Source: Roseburia_C sp900315735
GTDB taxonomy: Bacteria; Bacillota; Clostridia; Lachnospirales; Lachnospiraceae
DNA length: 64,000 nt
Direction: 5' to 3' (one strand)
NCBI GenBank assembly: GCA_052118425.1
Contig: JBQKHF010000008.1
Of this stretch, positions 43,800-53,459 are shown in pieces; positions within the stretch are counted from its first letter, which is position 1; each line of letters starts with the position of its first letter. Under the pieces are notes generated by a model. It searched no databases and was not told where the DNA came from. It saw only the letters and a list, made by a program, of their open reading frames with translations. The translations under genes and the position numbers were made by a program.

Positions 43800-44129
43800 A
43801 TGAAGAAAATAATTTCATGTTTACTGGTATTAACCATGTGCATTTCACTGGTTGGCTGTGGGGGAACAGACAAACAGGCTGCAATTGATGCATTCAATAA
43901 GGCAAGTACAGCATTCGATGAAGTAGCAAATGCCATCAATGAGAATCCGGATGCATTTGATCAGGATGTGATTGATACCATGATTGAAATGTCAGGTGTC
44001 TTACAGCAGCACAAAGAGCTGTTAGAGGGAGATACTGAAATTGAAGAAGACAAATTAAATGAAATGATTGAATGGTATGGTACCGTAGAAGATTGGGTAT
44101 CAGACGTAAAGGCGGAGTTAGGTATATAA
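43800..44129 (+). CDS. Small acidic lipoprotein of unknown function
   Basis: 109 residues: signal peptide with lipobox LVGC (Cys20), then an acidic, helical mature part of about 90 residues without recognisable domain. ATG 43800 has AGGAGG upstream. It directly follows the LytTR two-component genes and ends at a terminator. Confidence 0.85.
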   Translation: MKKIISCLLVLTMCISLVGCGGTDKQAAIDAFNKASTAFDEVANAINENPDAFDQDVIDTMIEMSGVLQQHKELLEGDTEIEEDKLNEMIEWYGTVEDWVSDVKAELGI

Positions 44130-44158
44130 TAGATTTCATAGAGTTACTTCTTTAAGAG

Positions 44159-44191
44159 GGGACGGATGCAGAAAAGTGTATCCGTCCTTTT
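44159..44191 (+). terminator. Rho-independent terminator after the small lipoprotein
   Basis: GGACGGAT (44160-44167) pairs with ATCCGTCC (44180-44187), followed by TTTT. Confidence 0.85.
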
Positions 44192-44195
44192 CTGG

Positions 44196-44224
44196 TTGTA
44201 ATCTTTGGGATTTTCGTATATTAT
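44196..44224 (+). promoter_or_regulatory. Promoter of the GH13 gene
   Basis: TTGTAA (44196-44201), a 17-base spacer and TATTAT (44219-44224). It lies directly after the terminator and 44 bases before the ATG. Confidence 0.6.
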
Positions 44225-44267
44225 AGTAATAAAAATAATTATTTAGAAACGAGAGGCTTGTTGTAAG

Positions 44268-46382
44268 ATGATGAAGAAACAGCAATCGATTTATGAATTA
44301 AACAGAATTCAGCAGTATATTATGCAGATGCGCCCGATTCTTAGAAAACGCGCGCTTTTTTCTGATGGAACAGAAGATTATCGTAGTCCGGCGGAACCAA
44401 AAGCCGGAGAGCTGGTGACCATTCGTTTTCGTACAGCAAGAGATAATGTAGATGCAGTCTGGCTTTGCACAGAGCAGAAAAAATATTTTATGGAAAAGAC
44501 CGAATCTGAGGGACTTTTTGATTACTATTCCGTAGAGATTCGGATGACAGAGGAGCGTTTTTCCTATTACTTTGAAATAGAGACCGGAATGCTTCACTGT
44601 ATCTTTGACCGTTATGGCGTAAACCAGACACCAAGACCACAGTATAATTTTGAAATTGTACCGGGCTTTTCTACACCGGACTGGGCAAAGGGCGCGGTTA
44701 TGTATCAGATTTTGACAGATCGTTTTTATAATGGAGATACTTCCAACGACCCGTTGACTGATGAATATTTCTATATCCGTACCACCAGCCAGAAGGTGGA
44801 TAACTGGGAAAAATGTCCGGAGAACTTTTCGGTGGCAGAGTTCTATGGCGGAGACTTAGAGGGTGTGAGAAAGAAACTGGATTACCTTTCTGACCTTGGA
44901 ATTGAAGTAATTTATTTTAATCCGCTGTTTGTTTCTCCGTCCAATCATAAATACGACATTCAGGATTATGATTATATTGACCCGCATTACGGTAAAATCG
45001 TAGTGGACGAAGGAGAACTTTTGCAACCGGGAGACCATAACAATCAGCATGCCAGCCGCTATATCAGCCGTGTAACGGATAAGCGGAACTTAGAGGCAAG
45101 TAATGAACTTTTTGCAACACTGGTAAAGGAAGCACACCAGAGAGGAATCCGCGTTATCCTGGATGGAGTATTTAATCATTGCGGTTCCTTTAATAAATGG
45201 TTAGACCGTGAAAAAATCTACCGCAGTGAAGCAGGCTATGAGCCGGGAGCCTATATCAGCAAAGACAGCCCGTACAATGACTTCTTCCAGTTCCATGATC
45301 AGAATGCATGGCCGGATAACGGAAGCTATGATGGCTGGTGGGGACATGATACATTGCCGAAGCTTAATTACGAAGGCTCAGAGACACTGCATGATTATAT
45401 TTTACGTGTGGCTGCAAAATGGGTTTCTCCGCCATATAATGCAGATGGCTGGAGATTGGATGTTGCAGCGGATTTGGGACACAGCCCGGAATATAACCAT
45501 CAGTTCTGGAGAGAGTTCCGTGATACTGTAAAGAAAGCCAACCCGCAGGCAGTAATTTTAGCAGAGCATTACGGAGACCCGAGAGACTGGCTGGGTGGAG
45601 ACCAGTGGGATACCGTTATGAACTATGATGCCTTTATGGAGCCAGTGACCTGGTTCCTTACAGGAATGGAGAAGCACAGCGATGACTTCAAGCCGGAAAA
45701 TATCGGAAAAATCGAGAACTTTAAAGGTTCTATGAATCACTATATGGCAAGCTTTCTGACACCATCCCTGCAGTGTTCCATGAATGAACTTTCCAACCAT
45801 GATCATTCCAGATTCTTAACCAGAACCAATCATAAGGTGGGAAGAGCAGAACATCTTGGAACCAAAGCGGCAGAAGAGGGTGTAAATACAGCAGTTCTTC
45901 GTGAGGCAGTTGTAATCCAGATGACCTGGCCGGGAGCACCAACCATTTACTATGGCGATGAGGCAGGTCTTTGTGGATTTACAGACCCGGATAACCGGAG
46001 AACTTATCCATGGGGACGCGAAGATAAGGATTTGATTCGTTTCCATCGTGATATTATTAAGATTCACAAAGAGAATCCGGCACTTCGCACCGGAAGCGTG
46101 AAATTCTTAAATGGAGAAGATAATCTTCTTTGCTATGGAAGATTTAACCGGGAGCAGCAGTTTGTTATTATTGTAAATAATGACGAGAATACCCGTCACA
46201 TTGATTTATCCGTATGGGCAGTGGGGCTTCCAAAGTATGGAACTTTAGAACAGATTCTTTTTACCAGTGAAAGCGGATACTCTCTTTCTTCTGTCAGCTA
46301 TGACATCAGCAACGGCAGACTGGATATTACATTGCCGAAGCATGCGGCTGTCATTCTGAAAGGAAAGAAGCAGGGAGAATAA
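44268..46382 (+). CDS. GH13 alpha-glycosidase (neopullulanase/cyclomaltodextrinase type)
   Basis: Cytoplasmic enzyme (no signal peptide) expected to cleave maltodextrins, pullulan fragments or cyclodextrins. The N-terminal beta-domain (about 1-130) resembles CBM34 or similar. The TIM barrel has nucleophile Asp398 (WRLDVAADLG), acid/base Glu433 (LAEHYGD) and transition-state Asp512 (SNHDHSRF). An all-beta C-terminal domain follows. 704 residues is longer than typical neopullulanase (about 590). The malQ-malEFG-amylase genes downstream support maltodextrin use. Confidence 0.9.
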   Translation: MMKKQQSIYELNRIQQYIMQMRPILRKRALFSDGTEDYRSPAEPKAGELVTIRFRTARDNVDAVWLCTEQKKYFMEKTESEGLFDYYSVEIRMTEERFSYYFEIETGMLHCIFDRYGVNQTPRPQYNFEIVPGFSTPDWAKGAVMYQILTDRFYNGDTSNDPLTDEYFYIRTTSQKVDNWEKCPENFSVAEFYGGDLEGVRKKLDYLSDLGIEVIYFNPLFVSPSNHKYDIQDYDYIDPHYGKIVVDEGELLQPGDHNNQHASRYISRVTDKRNLEASNELFATLVKEAHQRGIRVILDGVFNHCGSFNKWLDREKIYRSEAGYEPGAYISKDSPYNDFFQFHDQNAWPDNGSYDGWWGHDTLPKLNYEGSETLHDYILRVAAKWVSPPYNADGWRLDVAADLGHSPEYNHQFWREFRDTVKKANPQAVILAEHYGDPRDWLGGDQWDTVMNYDAFMEPVTWFLTGMEKHSDDFKPENIGKIENFKGSMNHYMASFLTPSLQCSMNELSNHDHSRFLTRTNHKVGRAEHLGTKAAEEGVNTAVLREAVVIQMTWPGAPTIYYGDEAGLCGFTDPDNRRTYPWGREDKDLIRFHRDIIKIHKENPALRTGSVKFLNGEDNLLCYGRFNREQQFVIIVNNDENTRHIDLSVWAVGLPKYGTLEQILFTSESGYSLSSVSYDISNGRLDITLPKHAAVILKGKKQGE

Positions 46383-46409
46383 AAAATTACAAAAATGCAT
46401 AAAAACGCC

Positions 46410-46438
46410 TTGCGCACAGCAAGGTGTTATGCTATAAT
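46410..46438 (+). promoter_or_regulatory. Promoter of the Tyr/Leu tRNA pair, overlapping a hairpin
   Basis: TTGCGC (46410-46415), 17 bases and TATAAT (46433-46438). The -35 lies inside a hairpin (CCTTGC / GCAAGG) that may also end the GH13 transcript. Confidence 0.75.
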
Positions 46439-46472
46439 CTATATTCGTCAGGACGTTTAACGACTGATAAAT

Positions 46473-46554
46473 GGGCAGATTCCCGAGTGGCCAAAGGGGA
46501 CAGACTGTAAATCTGCTGCAAATTGCTTCGGTGGTTCGAATCCACCTCTGCCCA
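46473..46554 (+). tRNA. tRNA-Tyr (GTA)
   Basis: Acceptor GGGCAGA pairs with TCTGCCC. The anticodon GTA is at 46507-46509, with a long class II variable arm and T-loop GGTTCGAATCC. CCA is not encoded. Confidence 0.96.
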
Positions 46555-46610
46555 TTCTCGTTGCGACTATGCAATGAGATTTTTTTATGCGATTAGCAAA
46601 ACAATTGTAT

Positions 46611-46694
46611 GCCCGCGTGGCGGAACTGGCAGACGCGCAGGACTTAAAATCCTGTTGTGGTGACACAGTACCGGTTCGATTCCGGTCGCGGGCA
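46611..46694 (+). tRNA. tRNA-Leu (TAA)
   Basis: Acceptor GCCCGCG pairs with CGCGGGC. The anticodon TAA is at 46645-46647, with a long variable arm and T-loop GGTTCGATTCC. It is probably co-transcribed with tRNA-Tyr. Confidence 0.96.
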
Positions 46695-46696
46695 TT

Positions 46697-46730
46697 AAAA
46701 AAGGAAACGAGTTATCGTTTCCTTTTTTTT
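46697..46730 (+). terminator. Terminator of the tRNA pair
   Basis: AAAGGAAACG pairs with CGTTTCCTTT, followed by a long T run. Confidence 0.9.
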
Positions 46731-46815
46731 GTTGTGGGAAACACGAAAAATGCATTTCCCACAGATTGTTCTTTATGAATTACTATTTCTATTCTTATTT
46801 TTATTCTTATACCTG

Positions 46816-47844
46816 TTATGCGTCTTCGTTTTCTTCCACTGCTTCTTCCCGTTCCACACACGGAGCAGTAGATGCTCTTGTAATAAGCTGCGGGCGCAGC
46901 AAAGTCATGCTGACGGAGACATGGTTAATAAGATTGTTCAATGCAGCATATCCGCATTTGCCAAGCTCGGTTCTTTCCTGACGGACGGTAGTCAGTGGCG
47001 GCTCTAAGAAAGAGGAAATCGGAAGGTCATCAAAACCAACCACGCTGATATCATCCGGAACAGAGAAGCCGCGAAGCTGGCATTCTGTAATAACACCGGA
47101 AGCAATCAGGTCATTACCACAGAGAATTGCGGTTGCACCGGCAGCCAGAAAATTCGGCACATGATATTTGGCACTGTCTGCCACATAGTAGCCATGTGCT
47201 ACCATATCTTCTTCAACCGGAAGGTTGTGGGCTTTCATGGCGTCTAAGTATGCCTGATAACGTTTCTCACTGACCATGGAATAAAGAGAACCGTTAAGGA
47301 AAGCAATCTTTTTGTGACCAAGCTGATACAGATGGTCTACTGCAGATTCGATGCCCTCATAGTTATCGGTTCCTACATAACATACGTGAGGATTCTTCTT
47401 AATATAGTTATCGAAAAGAACGGTCGGAATAGAAGTAAAGGAAAGCTGACGCATCCAGTCATCGTGAAGGGCGAAGCCTACTAAGAATCCACCGGAGTAA
47501 CCATTCTTTAACATATAGGTATCATATTTTTCTGTCATCTGAAAAGCCGGAGTAACCGGAACCACATTGACAGACCAGCCATCCCGGAAAGCAGCCTGAC
47601 GGAAACCTAAAATGATTTCATAGCCGAACTGATTGGCTGTTTCATATTCCATATTTTCAATAAAAAGGCAAAGCTTTTTGTTTTCATCTTTTTTCATTTT
47701 CTTGGACTGATACCCCATCTCCACTGCGGTATCAAGAACCATCTGCCGTAAATCTTCACTGATATCGCTGGCACCGTTTAATCCCTTGGAAACAGTGCTG
47801 ACAGAGATGCCGAGACGATTGGCAATATCCTTAATTGTGACCAT
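46816..47844 (-). CDS. LacI-family transcriptional regulator, probably of the maltose locus
   Basis: The N-terminal helix-turn-helix (TIKDIANRLGISVSTVSKGLNG, residues 2-23) is followed by a periplasmic-binding-like sensor domain with VGFDDLPISSFLEPPLTTV. ATG at 47844 is chosen for GGAGG upstream; five codons further up lack one. It is divergent from malQ-malEFG, so it probably represses or tunes them in response to a maltodextrin. The C-terminus is acidic (EEAVEENEDA). Confidence 0.9.
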   Translation of the reverse strand: MVTIKDIANRLGISVSTVSKGLNGASDISEDLRQMVLDTAVEMGYQSKKMKKDENKKLCLFIENMEYETANQFGYEIILGFRQAAFRDGWSVNVVPVTPAFQMTEKYDTYMLKNGYSGGFLVGFALHDDWMRQLSFTSIPTVLFDNYIKKNPHVCYVGTDNYEGIESAVDHLYQLGHKKIAFLNGSLYSMVSEKRYQAYLDAMKAHNLPVEEDMVAHGYYVADSAKYHVPNFLAAGATAILCGNDLIASGVITECQLRGFSVPDDISVVGFDDLPISSFLEPPLTTVRQERTELGKCGYAALNNLINHVSVSMTLLRPQLITRASTAPCVEREEAVEENEDA

Positions 47845-47907
47845 AACTAGCCTCCGCAAATTTGGTATATTCTAATACAATTTTATCAAATGTTTTTTAC
47901 AGTTTGT

Positions 47908-47936
47908 ATTATATAGAATTTGCCTGATGGGTGCAA
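47908..47936 (-). promoter_or_regulatory. Promoter of the LacI-type regulator gene
   Basis: On the minus strand: TTGCAC (47936-47931), 17 bases and TATAAT (47913-47908). An inverted repeat AATACAA/TTGTATT lies between it and the gene and could be an autoregulatory site. Confidence 0.7.
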
Positions 47937-47942
47937 GTACCA

Positions 47943-47959
47943 CGAAAAATTATTTTTCG
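47943..47959 (+). promoter_or_regulatory. Candidate operator in the divergent maltose intergenic region
   Basis: CGAAAAA-TTA-TTTTTCG is a perfect 7-bp inverted repeat between the two divergent promoters. LacI-type operators are short palindromes of this size but usually have a central CG, so the call is weak. Confidence 0.35.
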
Positions 47960-48052
47960 AAAAAAAACAGGGTTTTGAGTAGCAATATAACCAAAAAAAC
48001 AGGATGATTTCCGTCAAAAACGGCAAAAATGATGCCGAAAGGGTCGTTCCGT

Positions 48053-48081
48053 TTGACAAAAGTGATAAAAAGACGTAAAAT
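48053..48081 (+). promoter_or_regulatory. Promoter of malQ
   Basis: TTGACA (48053-48058), a spacer of exactly 17 bases and TAAAAT (48076-48081). The leader is about 55 bases. Confidence 0.75.
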
Positions 48082-48143
48082 AACCTCAGATACGAAAATT
48101 ACCGAAAAGAAAAAAGCGAAAAACCGATGTGGGGGAAAGAACA

Positions 48144-49634
48144 TTGGAGGCAAAGAGATTAACCAGAGGAGCTGGAATCCTGATGGCAATAACAAGTCTT
48201 CCTTCCGATTACGGAATCGGAACCCTGGGTGATGCAGCTTTCAATTTCGTAGACTTACTTGTAGACCTGAAACAAAGATACTGGCAGATACTTCCGATTG
48301 GACCAACCAGTTTCGGAGACAGTCCGTATCAGTCAATATCAGCATTTGCAGGAAATCCGTATTTGATAGATTTAGATGACCTGGTTCGCGACGGTCTGCT
48401 AATGGAAAGCGAGATTCGGAGCTACAACTGGGGCGCAGATGAGAAAGATGTTGATTATGCCAATCTTTTTGAAAACCGCTTTCAGATATTAAAGAAAGCA
48501 TTTGCACGGTTTGATACCGCAAAGCCTTCTTTCCGGAAGTTCGAAGAGGACAATGATTGCTGGTTAGCTGATTATGCATTATTCATGGCAGTCAAGGGAA
48601 AAGAAAATAACCGGGAATGGATGGCATGGGAACCGGGAATCAGAAACCGTACACCTGAGGCATTACAGGAATACAAAGACTTATTAAAAGAAGAGATCCT
48701 GTTTTGGGAGTTCTGCCAGTATAAGTTTTATGAGCAGTGGAAATCCTTAAAACAGTACGCAAATACAAGAGGAATACAGATTATCGGTGACATCCCGTTA
48801 TATATGGCAATGGACAGCGCCGATGTGTGGGCAAACAGAAAACTCTTCTTATTAGAAGAAGACGGAACCCAGCAGTATGTGGCAGGCAGCCCGCCGGATA
48901 ATTTCTCACAGGAAGGTCAGAAATGGGGTAATCCCATATATGACTACTCTTATATGGAAGAGCATCAGTTTGACTGGTGGAGACATCGAATCGAGAAGAA
49001 CGCAGCATTGTATGATGTGATTCGAATCGACCATTTCCTCGGAGTTGTAAGATATTACACCATTCCATTTCAGGAAGAAGATTGCTGTAATGGAAAATGG
49101 AATAAGGGTCCGGGAAAGAAACTGACAGATGTCATGGAAGAGAGTGCCGGTGATTGCAGAATCATAGCAGACAATGCCGGAAATGCCATCGCAGGAAGCA
49201 GAAAGCTTTTAGCAAGAATTGGATGGCCTGGAAGTAAAATCCTGATGTTTGCATTTGATGGAAATACAGGAAATGAAAATCTTCCACATAACTTTGAAGA
49301 AAATAACACAGTGGTGTATACTGGTACACATGATAACGATACCATTGTTGGTTATTTCCGGGATAAGACAGAATATGAACTGGCTTACCTCTATGAATAT
49401 TTAAACATAGGCTCTAAGGAAGAGATTCCGGATGCCTTAATCCGATTAGCTTACTCAAGCATAGCGGATGTGGTTATCATTCCGATGCAGGATATTTTAC
49501 AGCTCGGCAATGAAGCCCGGATGAATCAGCCATCCACAGTCGGACAGAACTGGAAATGGCGGGTAGGAAGAGATACTCTGAGTGAAGAACGAAGAGCATG
49601 GATTCGTACCATTACGGCAGTGTATCGCAGATAA
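48144..49634 (+). CDS. malQ: 4-alpha-glucanotransferase (amylomaltase, GH77)
   Basis: Transfers alpha-1,4-glucan segments between maltodextrins in the cytoplasm. GH77 marks: RGAGILMAITSLPSDYGIGTLG, PIGPTSFGDSPYQ, GDIPLYMAMDSADVWANR, VIRIDHFLGVVRYY (nucleophile Asp), IADNAG near the acid/base site and YTGTHDNDTIVG. The start is uncertain: TTG 48144 has GGGGGAAAG upstream and keeps the conserved N-terminal strand; GTG 48129 and ATG 48183 are alternatives. It is the first gene of the malQEFG run. Confidence 0.93.
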   Translation: MEAKRLTRGAGILMAITSLPSDYGIGTLGDAAFNFVDLLVDLKQRYWQILPIGPTSFGDSPYQSISAFAGNPYLIDLDDLVRDGLLMESEIRSYNWGADEKDVDYANLFENRFQILKKAFARFDTAKPSFRKFEEDNDCWLADYALFMAVKGKENNREWMAWEPGIRNRTPEALQEYKDLLKEEILFWEFCQYKFYEQWKSLKQYANTRGIQIIGDIPLYMAMDSADVWANRKLFLLEEDGTQQYVAGSPPDNFSQEGQKWGNPIYDYSYMEEHQFDWWRHRIEKNAALYDVIRIDHFLGVVRYYTIPFQEEDCCNGKWNKGPGKKLTDVMEESAGDCRIIADNAGNAIAGSRKLLARIGWPGSKILMFAFDGNTGNENLPHNFEENNTVVYTGTHDNDTIVGYFRDKTEYELAYLYEYLNIGSKEEIPDALIRLAYSSIADVVIIPMQDILQLGNEARMNQPSTVGQNWKWRVGRDTLSEERRAWIRTITAVYRR

Positions 49635-49708
49635 TTTCATATGATATAGAACGGATTACCGTTTTATATAAATGCTTAATCGAAATCACATTTTTAAGGA
49701 GGAAGAAA

Positions 49709-50992
49709 ATGAAAAAGAAAGCATTATCATTATTTCTTGTAACAGCTATGGCAGTATCCATGGTAGGATGCGGTAGCAAAGACGCAGACAAGAACACAGA
49801 AAAGAAAGATACTGAAGCTACAACAACAACAGAGAAAACTGATGTAGCAGAAGATGAAGCTTGGGAGGGTGACTTAACAGTATGGAGCCCGCAGGAAGAT
49901 CAGGATACAAACTGGCTTCAGGATCAGTGTGAAGCATTCGCAGCTGAGCATCCAAACTGGAAAATCAACTTCAACTACGGCGTATGTGCTGAGGGTGAAG
50001 CAAAAGACAACGTAACAAAAGATGCTGAAGCAGCAGCTGATGTTTACATGCTTGCAAACGATAACATCCCAGATCTGGTATCTGCAGGTGCATTATCAGA
50101 GCTTGGTGGAGATTATCTTGGATATGTAACATCTACAAACTCTGATTCTATTCTTGCTTCTGTTACATACAACGATGCAGTAGTAGCATTCCCATTTACC
50201 TCTAATACATGGTTCATGTACTATGATAAGAGCGTATTCTCAGAGGATGATGTAAAGAGCTTTGATACAATGTTAGAGAAAGCTGGAGAAGCTGGAAAGA
50301 AAGTTTCCTTCCCATTAACCAACTCTTGGTATATCCAGGCATTCTATGTAGCTAACGGATGTTCATTATTCGGTGATGGAACTGATGCATCTGCTGGTAT
50401 CGACTTCGGTGGAGACAAAGCTACAGCAGTTACAGAGTACTTAGTAGACTTAGCAGCTAACCCTAACTTCTTAGTAGATGCTGACGGAGCTGGTCTTGCT
50501 GGATTAGGCGACAGCGTAGCAGCAGTATTCTCCGGAACATGGGATGCTGAAAATGTTAAAGAAAAACTTGGCGACAACATGGGTGTTGCAGCTCTTCCTA
50601 CCGTTACAATCGACGGAAAAGAAGGCCAGATGAAATCCTTCATCGGATCTAAAGCAATCGGTGTAAACCCTAACGCTGAGAACCAGCAGGTAGCTATGTC
50701 TCTTGCAGCTTACTTAGCAGGCGAGAAAGCTCAGACAGCTCATTATGAAGTAAGAAATATCCTTCCTTCAAACATCAACATTTCTTTAGCTGACGATCCA
50801 ATCGCAACAGCAGTTACAAATGTTATGACAGATACATCTATCATGCAGCCATTATGTAAAGAAATGAGTAACTACTGGTCACCAGCAGAGAACATGGGTA
50901 AAAATATCCAGTCTGGCGAAGTAACAAAAGACAACGCTGCTGAGAAGACAGAAGAAATGAACACAGCTATGAATACAGACGTTGCTGAATAA
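49709..50992 (+). CDS. malE: Maltodextrin ABC transporter substrate-binding lipoprotein
   Basis: A signal peptide with lipobox MVGC is followed by an acidic Thr/Lys-rich linker and an extracellular solute-binding domain (family 1) beginning DLTVWSPQEDQDTNW. AAGGAGG precedes the ATG. Codon choice differs from the neighbours (many GCT, AAC, TTC), as expected for high expression. A short palindrome, AACGG-ATTA-CCGTT, at 49650-49663 lies in the malQ-malE gap. Confidence 0.92.
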   Translation: MKKKALSLFLVTAMAVSMVGCGSKDADKNTEKKDTEATTTTEKTDVAEDEAWEGDLTVWSPQEDQDTNWLQDQCEAFAAEHPNWKINFNYGVCAEGEAKDNVTKDAEAAADVYMLANDNIPDLVSAGALSELGGDYLGYVTSTNSDSILASVTYNDAVVAFPFTSNTWFMYYDKSVFSEDDVKSFDTMLEKAGEAGKKVSFPLTNSWYIQAFYVANGCSLFGDGTDASAGIDFGGDKATAVTEYLVDLAANPNFLVDADGAGLAGLGDSVAAVFSGTWDAENVKEKLGDNMGVAALPTVTIDGKEGQMKSFIGSKAIGVNPNAENQQVAMSLAAYLAGEKAQTAHYEVRNILPSNINISLADDPIATAVTNVMTDTSIMQPLCKEMSNYWSPAENMGKNIQSGEVTKDNAAEKTEEMNTAMNTDVAE

Positions 50993-51123
50993 GCAAAAGA
51001 TGTAAATGGAAGTTCGTTATAAGAATTCCTAAAAATAACGGTTTGGAAAACAACCGGGGACTCCAGGATACCGGCAACGGTACCCTGGATGTCTTACTAT
51101 AGAGAGTATAGGAGGCCCATAGC

Positions 51124-52506
51124 GTGAAGAAGGCTGCTACGAAAAAGAAGAAAGTAAAAGAGTTTCAGACACCATATACCGTTACTGGTGCGTTAGTTAA
51201 AGGAAATGCAATTACTAAGCTCTCCATGTTAATCATGGGCTTGGGCAACATTGCACACAAACAGATAGTAAAAGGTCTCATGTTTTTAGCAATTGAGGTT
51301 GCTTATCTTTATTACATGATTTCTTATGGATTCTATGCAATTTCCATGCTGCCATCACTTGGATGGAGAGAACAGGAAAAAGTATGGAATGATGCAAAGA
51401 GTATTTATGAATATCAGGCTGGTGATAATTCACAGCTTATCTTACTTTACGGAGTTGCAACATTATATCTTACCTTCATGTTCATTATTGTATGGAGGGA
51501 AGCAGTAAAAAGTTCATACAAATCAGAACTGCTGGCAAAAGCAGGAAAGCATTTAAACACATTTAAAGAAGACTTCAAGAGTTTGTTTGATCAAAATTTA
51601 TATAAATTGCTGTTAGCACTTCCACTGATGGGAATTTTGATCTTTACTGTACTGCCATTGATTTACAATATTACGATGGCATTTACCAACTACAGTATTT
51701 CCGGAGAACACTTAATGTTATTCGACTGGGTTGGATTTGCTACCTTTAAGAAGATATTGAACTTTGGCGACAGCATTGGAAAACAGTTCTATTCTGTATT
51801 AGGATGGACCCTGATCTGGGCTGTATTTGCAACAGTGTTAAACTACATTTTCGGTATGATTCTTGCAATCATCATCAACCGGAAAGAGACAAAAGCAAAG
51901 GGATTCTGGAGATTCTGCTTTGTATTATCTATTGCAGTACCACAGTTCGTATCCCTTCTGATTATGAGAAGTATGTTACAGCCAACCGGTATTATTAACA
52001 CACTGCTTATTAAACATGGTATTATTGATACTGCATTGCCATTCTTTACCAAAGCAATGTGGGCACGAGTTACAGTTATTGTAATCAACCTGTGGGTAGG
52101 TATTCCATATACCATTCTTCAGGTAACCGGTATCTTACAGAATATTCCGGCTGAGTTATACGAGGCAGCAAAGATTGACGGCGCAAATGCTGTTCAGACT
52201 TTCTTCAAAATTACTCTGCCATATATGTTATTCGTAATGACACCATACTTAATTACACAGTTTACTGGAAATATCAACAACTTCAACGTTATTTTCCTTC
52301 TGTCCGGAGGAAATCCTACGCCGGTGGATGCAACCGCAGGAAAGACCGACCTTCTGGTTACCTGGTTGTATAAGCTGACCGTTGATAAGAAGTATTATAA
52401 CCTGGGTGCCGTTATTGGTATTATGACATTCGTGGTATTGGCTATTGTTGCCCTGGTTACTTATCGAAATACCACATCCTACAAAGATGAGGAGGGATTC
52501 ATGTAA
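51124..52506 (+). CDS. malF: Maltodextrin ABC transporter permease, MalF type
   Basis: 460 residues with about eight membrane helices. The N-terminal extension (first about 140 residues, two to three helices) is typical of MalF. The ATPase-contact EAA loop reads ELYEAAKIDGANAVQTFFKI. GTG 51124 has AGGAGG upstream. The stop overlaps malG. No malK-type ATPase gene is present in the window, so a shared MsmX-like ATPase elsewhere probably serves it. Confidence 0.93.
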   Translation: MKKAATKKKKVKEFQTPYTVTGALVKGNAITKLSMLIMGLGNIAHKQIVKGLMFLAIEVAYLYYMISYGFYAISMLPSLGWREQEKVWNDAKSIYEYQAGDNSQLILLYGVATLYLTFMFIIVWREAVKSSYKSELLAKAGKHLNTFKEDFKSLFDQNLYKLLLALPLMGILIFTVLPLIYNITMAFTNYSISGEHLMLFDWVGFATFKKILNFGDSIGKQFYSVLGWTLIWAVFATVLNYIFGMILAIIINRKETKAKGFWRFCFVLSIAVPQFVSLLIMRSMLQPTGIINTLLIKHGIIDTALPFFTKAMWARVTVIVINLWVGIPYTILQVTGILQNIPAELYEAAKIDGANAVQTFFKITLPYMLFVMTPYLITQFTGNINNFNVIFLLSGGNPTPVDATAGKTDLLVTWLYKLTVDKKYYNLGAVIGIMTFVVLAIVALVTYRNTTSYKDEEGFM

Positions 52507-53384
52507 TGAGTAAGCAGAAAACAGCTACATCAGGCGCAAAAGTACGTAAAACAATTATAAATATTTTAGTTCATGTGTTCCTTGCAGTATTAGCATTTAT
52601 CTGGGTACTTCCGGTATTCTGGGTTGTACTTACAAGTTTCCGTGCAGAGAAAGGTTCTTATGTAGAGACTTTCTTCCCGAAAACATATACATTAAATAAC
52701 TATGTTAAATTATTTACAGATACAAGTATCCTGAACTTCCCTAAGATGTTCATGAATACACTGATTATTGCAATCTTTACCTGTATCATTTCAACCATCT
52801 TTGTACTTTCAGTTTCTTACTGTATGTCAAGAATGCGTTTCAAAATGAGAAAACCATTTATGAATATTGCAATGATTTTAGGTCTGTTCCCATCCTTCAT
52901 GTCCATGATTGCTGTATACTTTATCTTAAAAGCACTTGGATTATCAGAAGGTTCCATGATTCGTATTGCGTTGATTATTGTATTCTCCGCAGGTAGTGGT
53001 GTCGGATTCTATGTAGCAAAGGGATTCTTTGATACAATTCCGAAGTCTTTAGACGAGGCAGCTATCATCGATGGAGCGAACAGATGGCAGGTATTTACCA
53101 GAATTACCATTCCACTTAGTAAACCAATCATCGTATACACCATCCTGACTTCCTTCATGGGACCATGGATTGACTTCGTATTCGCAAAGGTTATCTGTGG
53201 TGCAAACGCAGACCAGTTTACCGTATCTATCGGTTTATGGAAGATGTTAGAGAAAGAGTATATCAACAACTGGTATACATGTTTCGCAGCTGGTGCTGTA
53301 GTAGTATCAATTCCAATTGCAATCCTCTTCATGTTTACACAGAAATTCTATGTAGAAGGAATGAGTGGAGCAGTAAAAGGCTAA
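52506..53384 (+). CDS. malG: Maltodextrin ABC transporter permease, MalG type
   Basis: 292 residues, six membrane helices, EAA loop SLDEAAIIDGANRWQVFTRI. It is translationally coupled to malF (one shared base). A terminator lies just after the stop. Confidence 0.93.
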   Translation: MSKQKTATSGAKVRKTIINILVHVFLAVLAFIWVLPVFWVVLTSFRAEKGSYVETFFPKTYTLNNYVKLFTDTSILNFPKMFMNTLIIAIFTCIISTIFVLSVSYCMSRMRFKMRKPFMNIAMILGLFPSFMSMIAVYFILKALGLSEGSMIRIALIIVFSAGSGVGFYVAKGFFDTIPKSLDEAAIIDGANRWQVFTRITIPLSKPIIVYTILTSFMGPWIDFVFAKVICGANADQFTVSIGLWKMLEKEYINNWYTCFAAGAVVVSIPIAILFMFTQKFYVEGMSGAVKG

Positions 53385-53411
53385 ATTTTGCAGCCGTTTA
53401 AATTGTTTAAA

Positions 53412-53437
53412 AGAGAGGCAAGCTTTTGCCTCTCTTT
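53412..53437 (+). terminator. Rho-independent terminator after malG
   Basis: AGAGAGGCAA (53412-53421) pairs with TTGCCTCTCT (53426-53435), followed by TTT. Confidence 0.85.
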
Positions 53438-53459
53438 GTTATATCAGTTGATAATGATG

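Noticed and set aside
46729..47007. Plus-strand frames rich in Tyr, Phe and Leu
   Set aside because: Antisense to the end of the LacI-type gene and low complexity.
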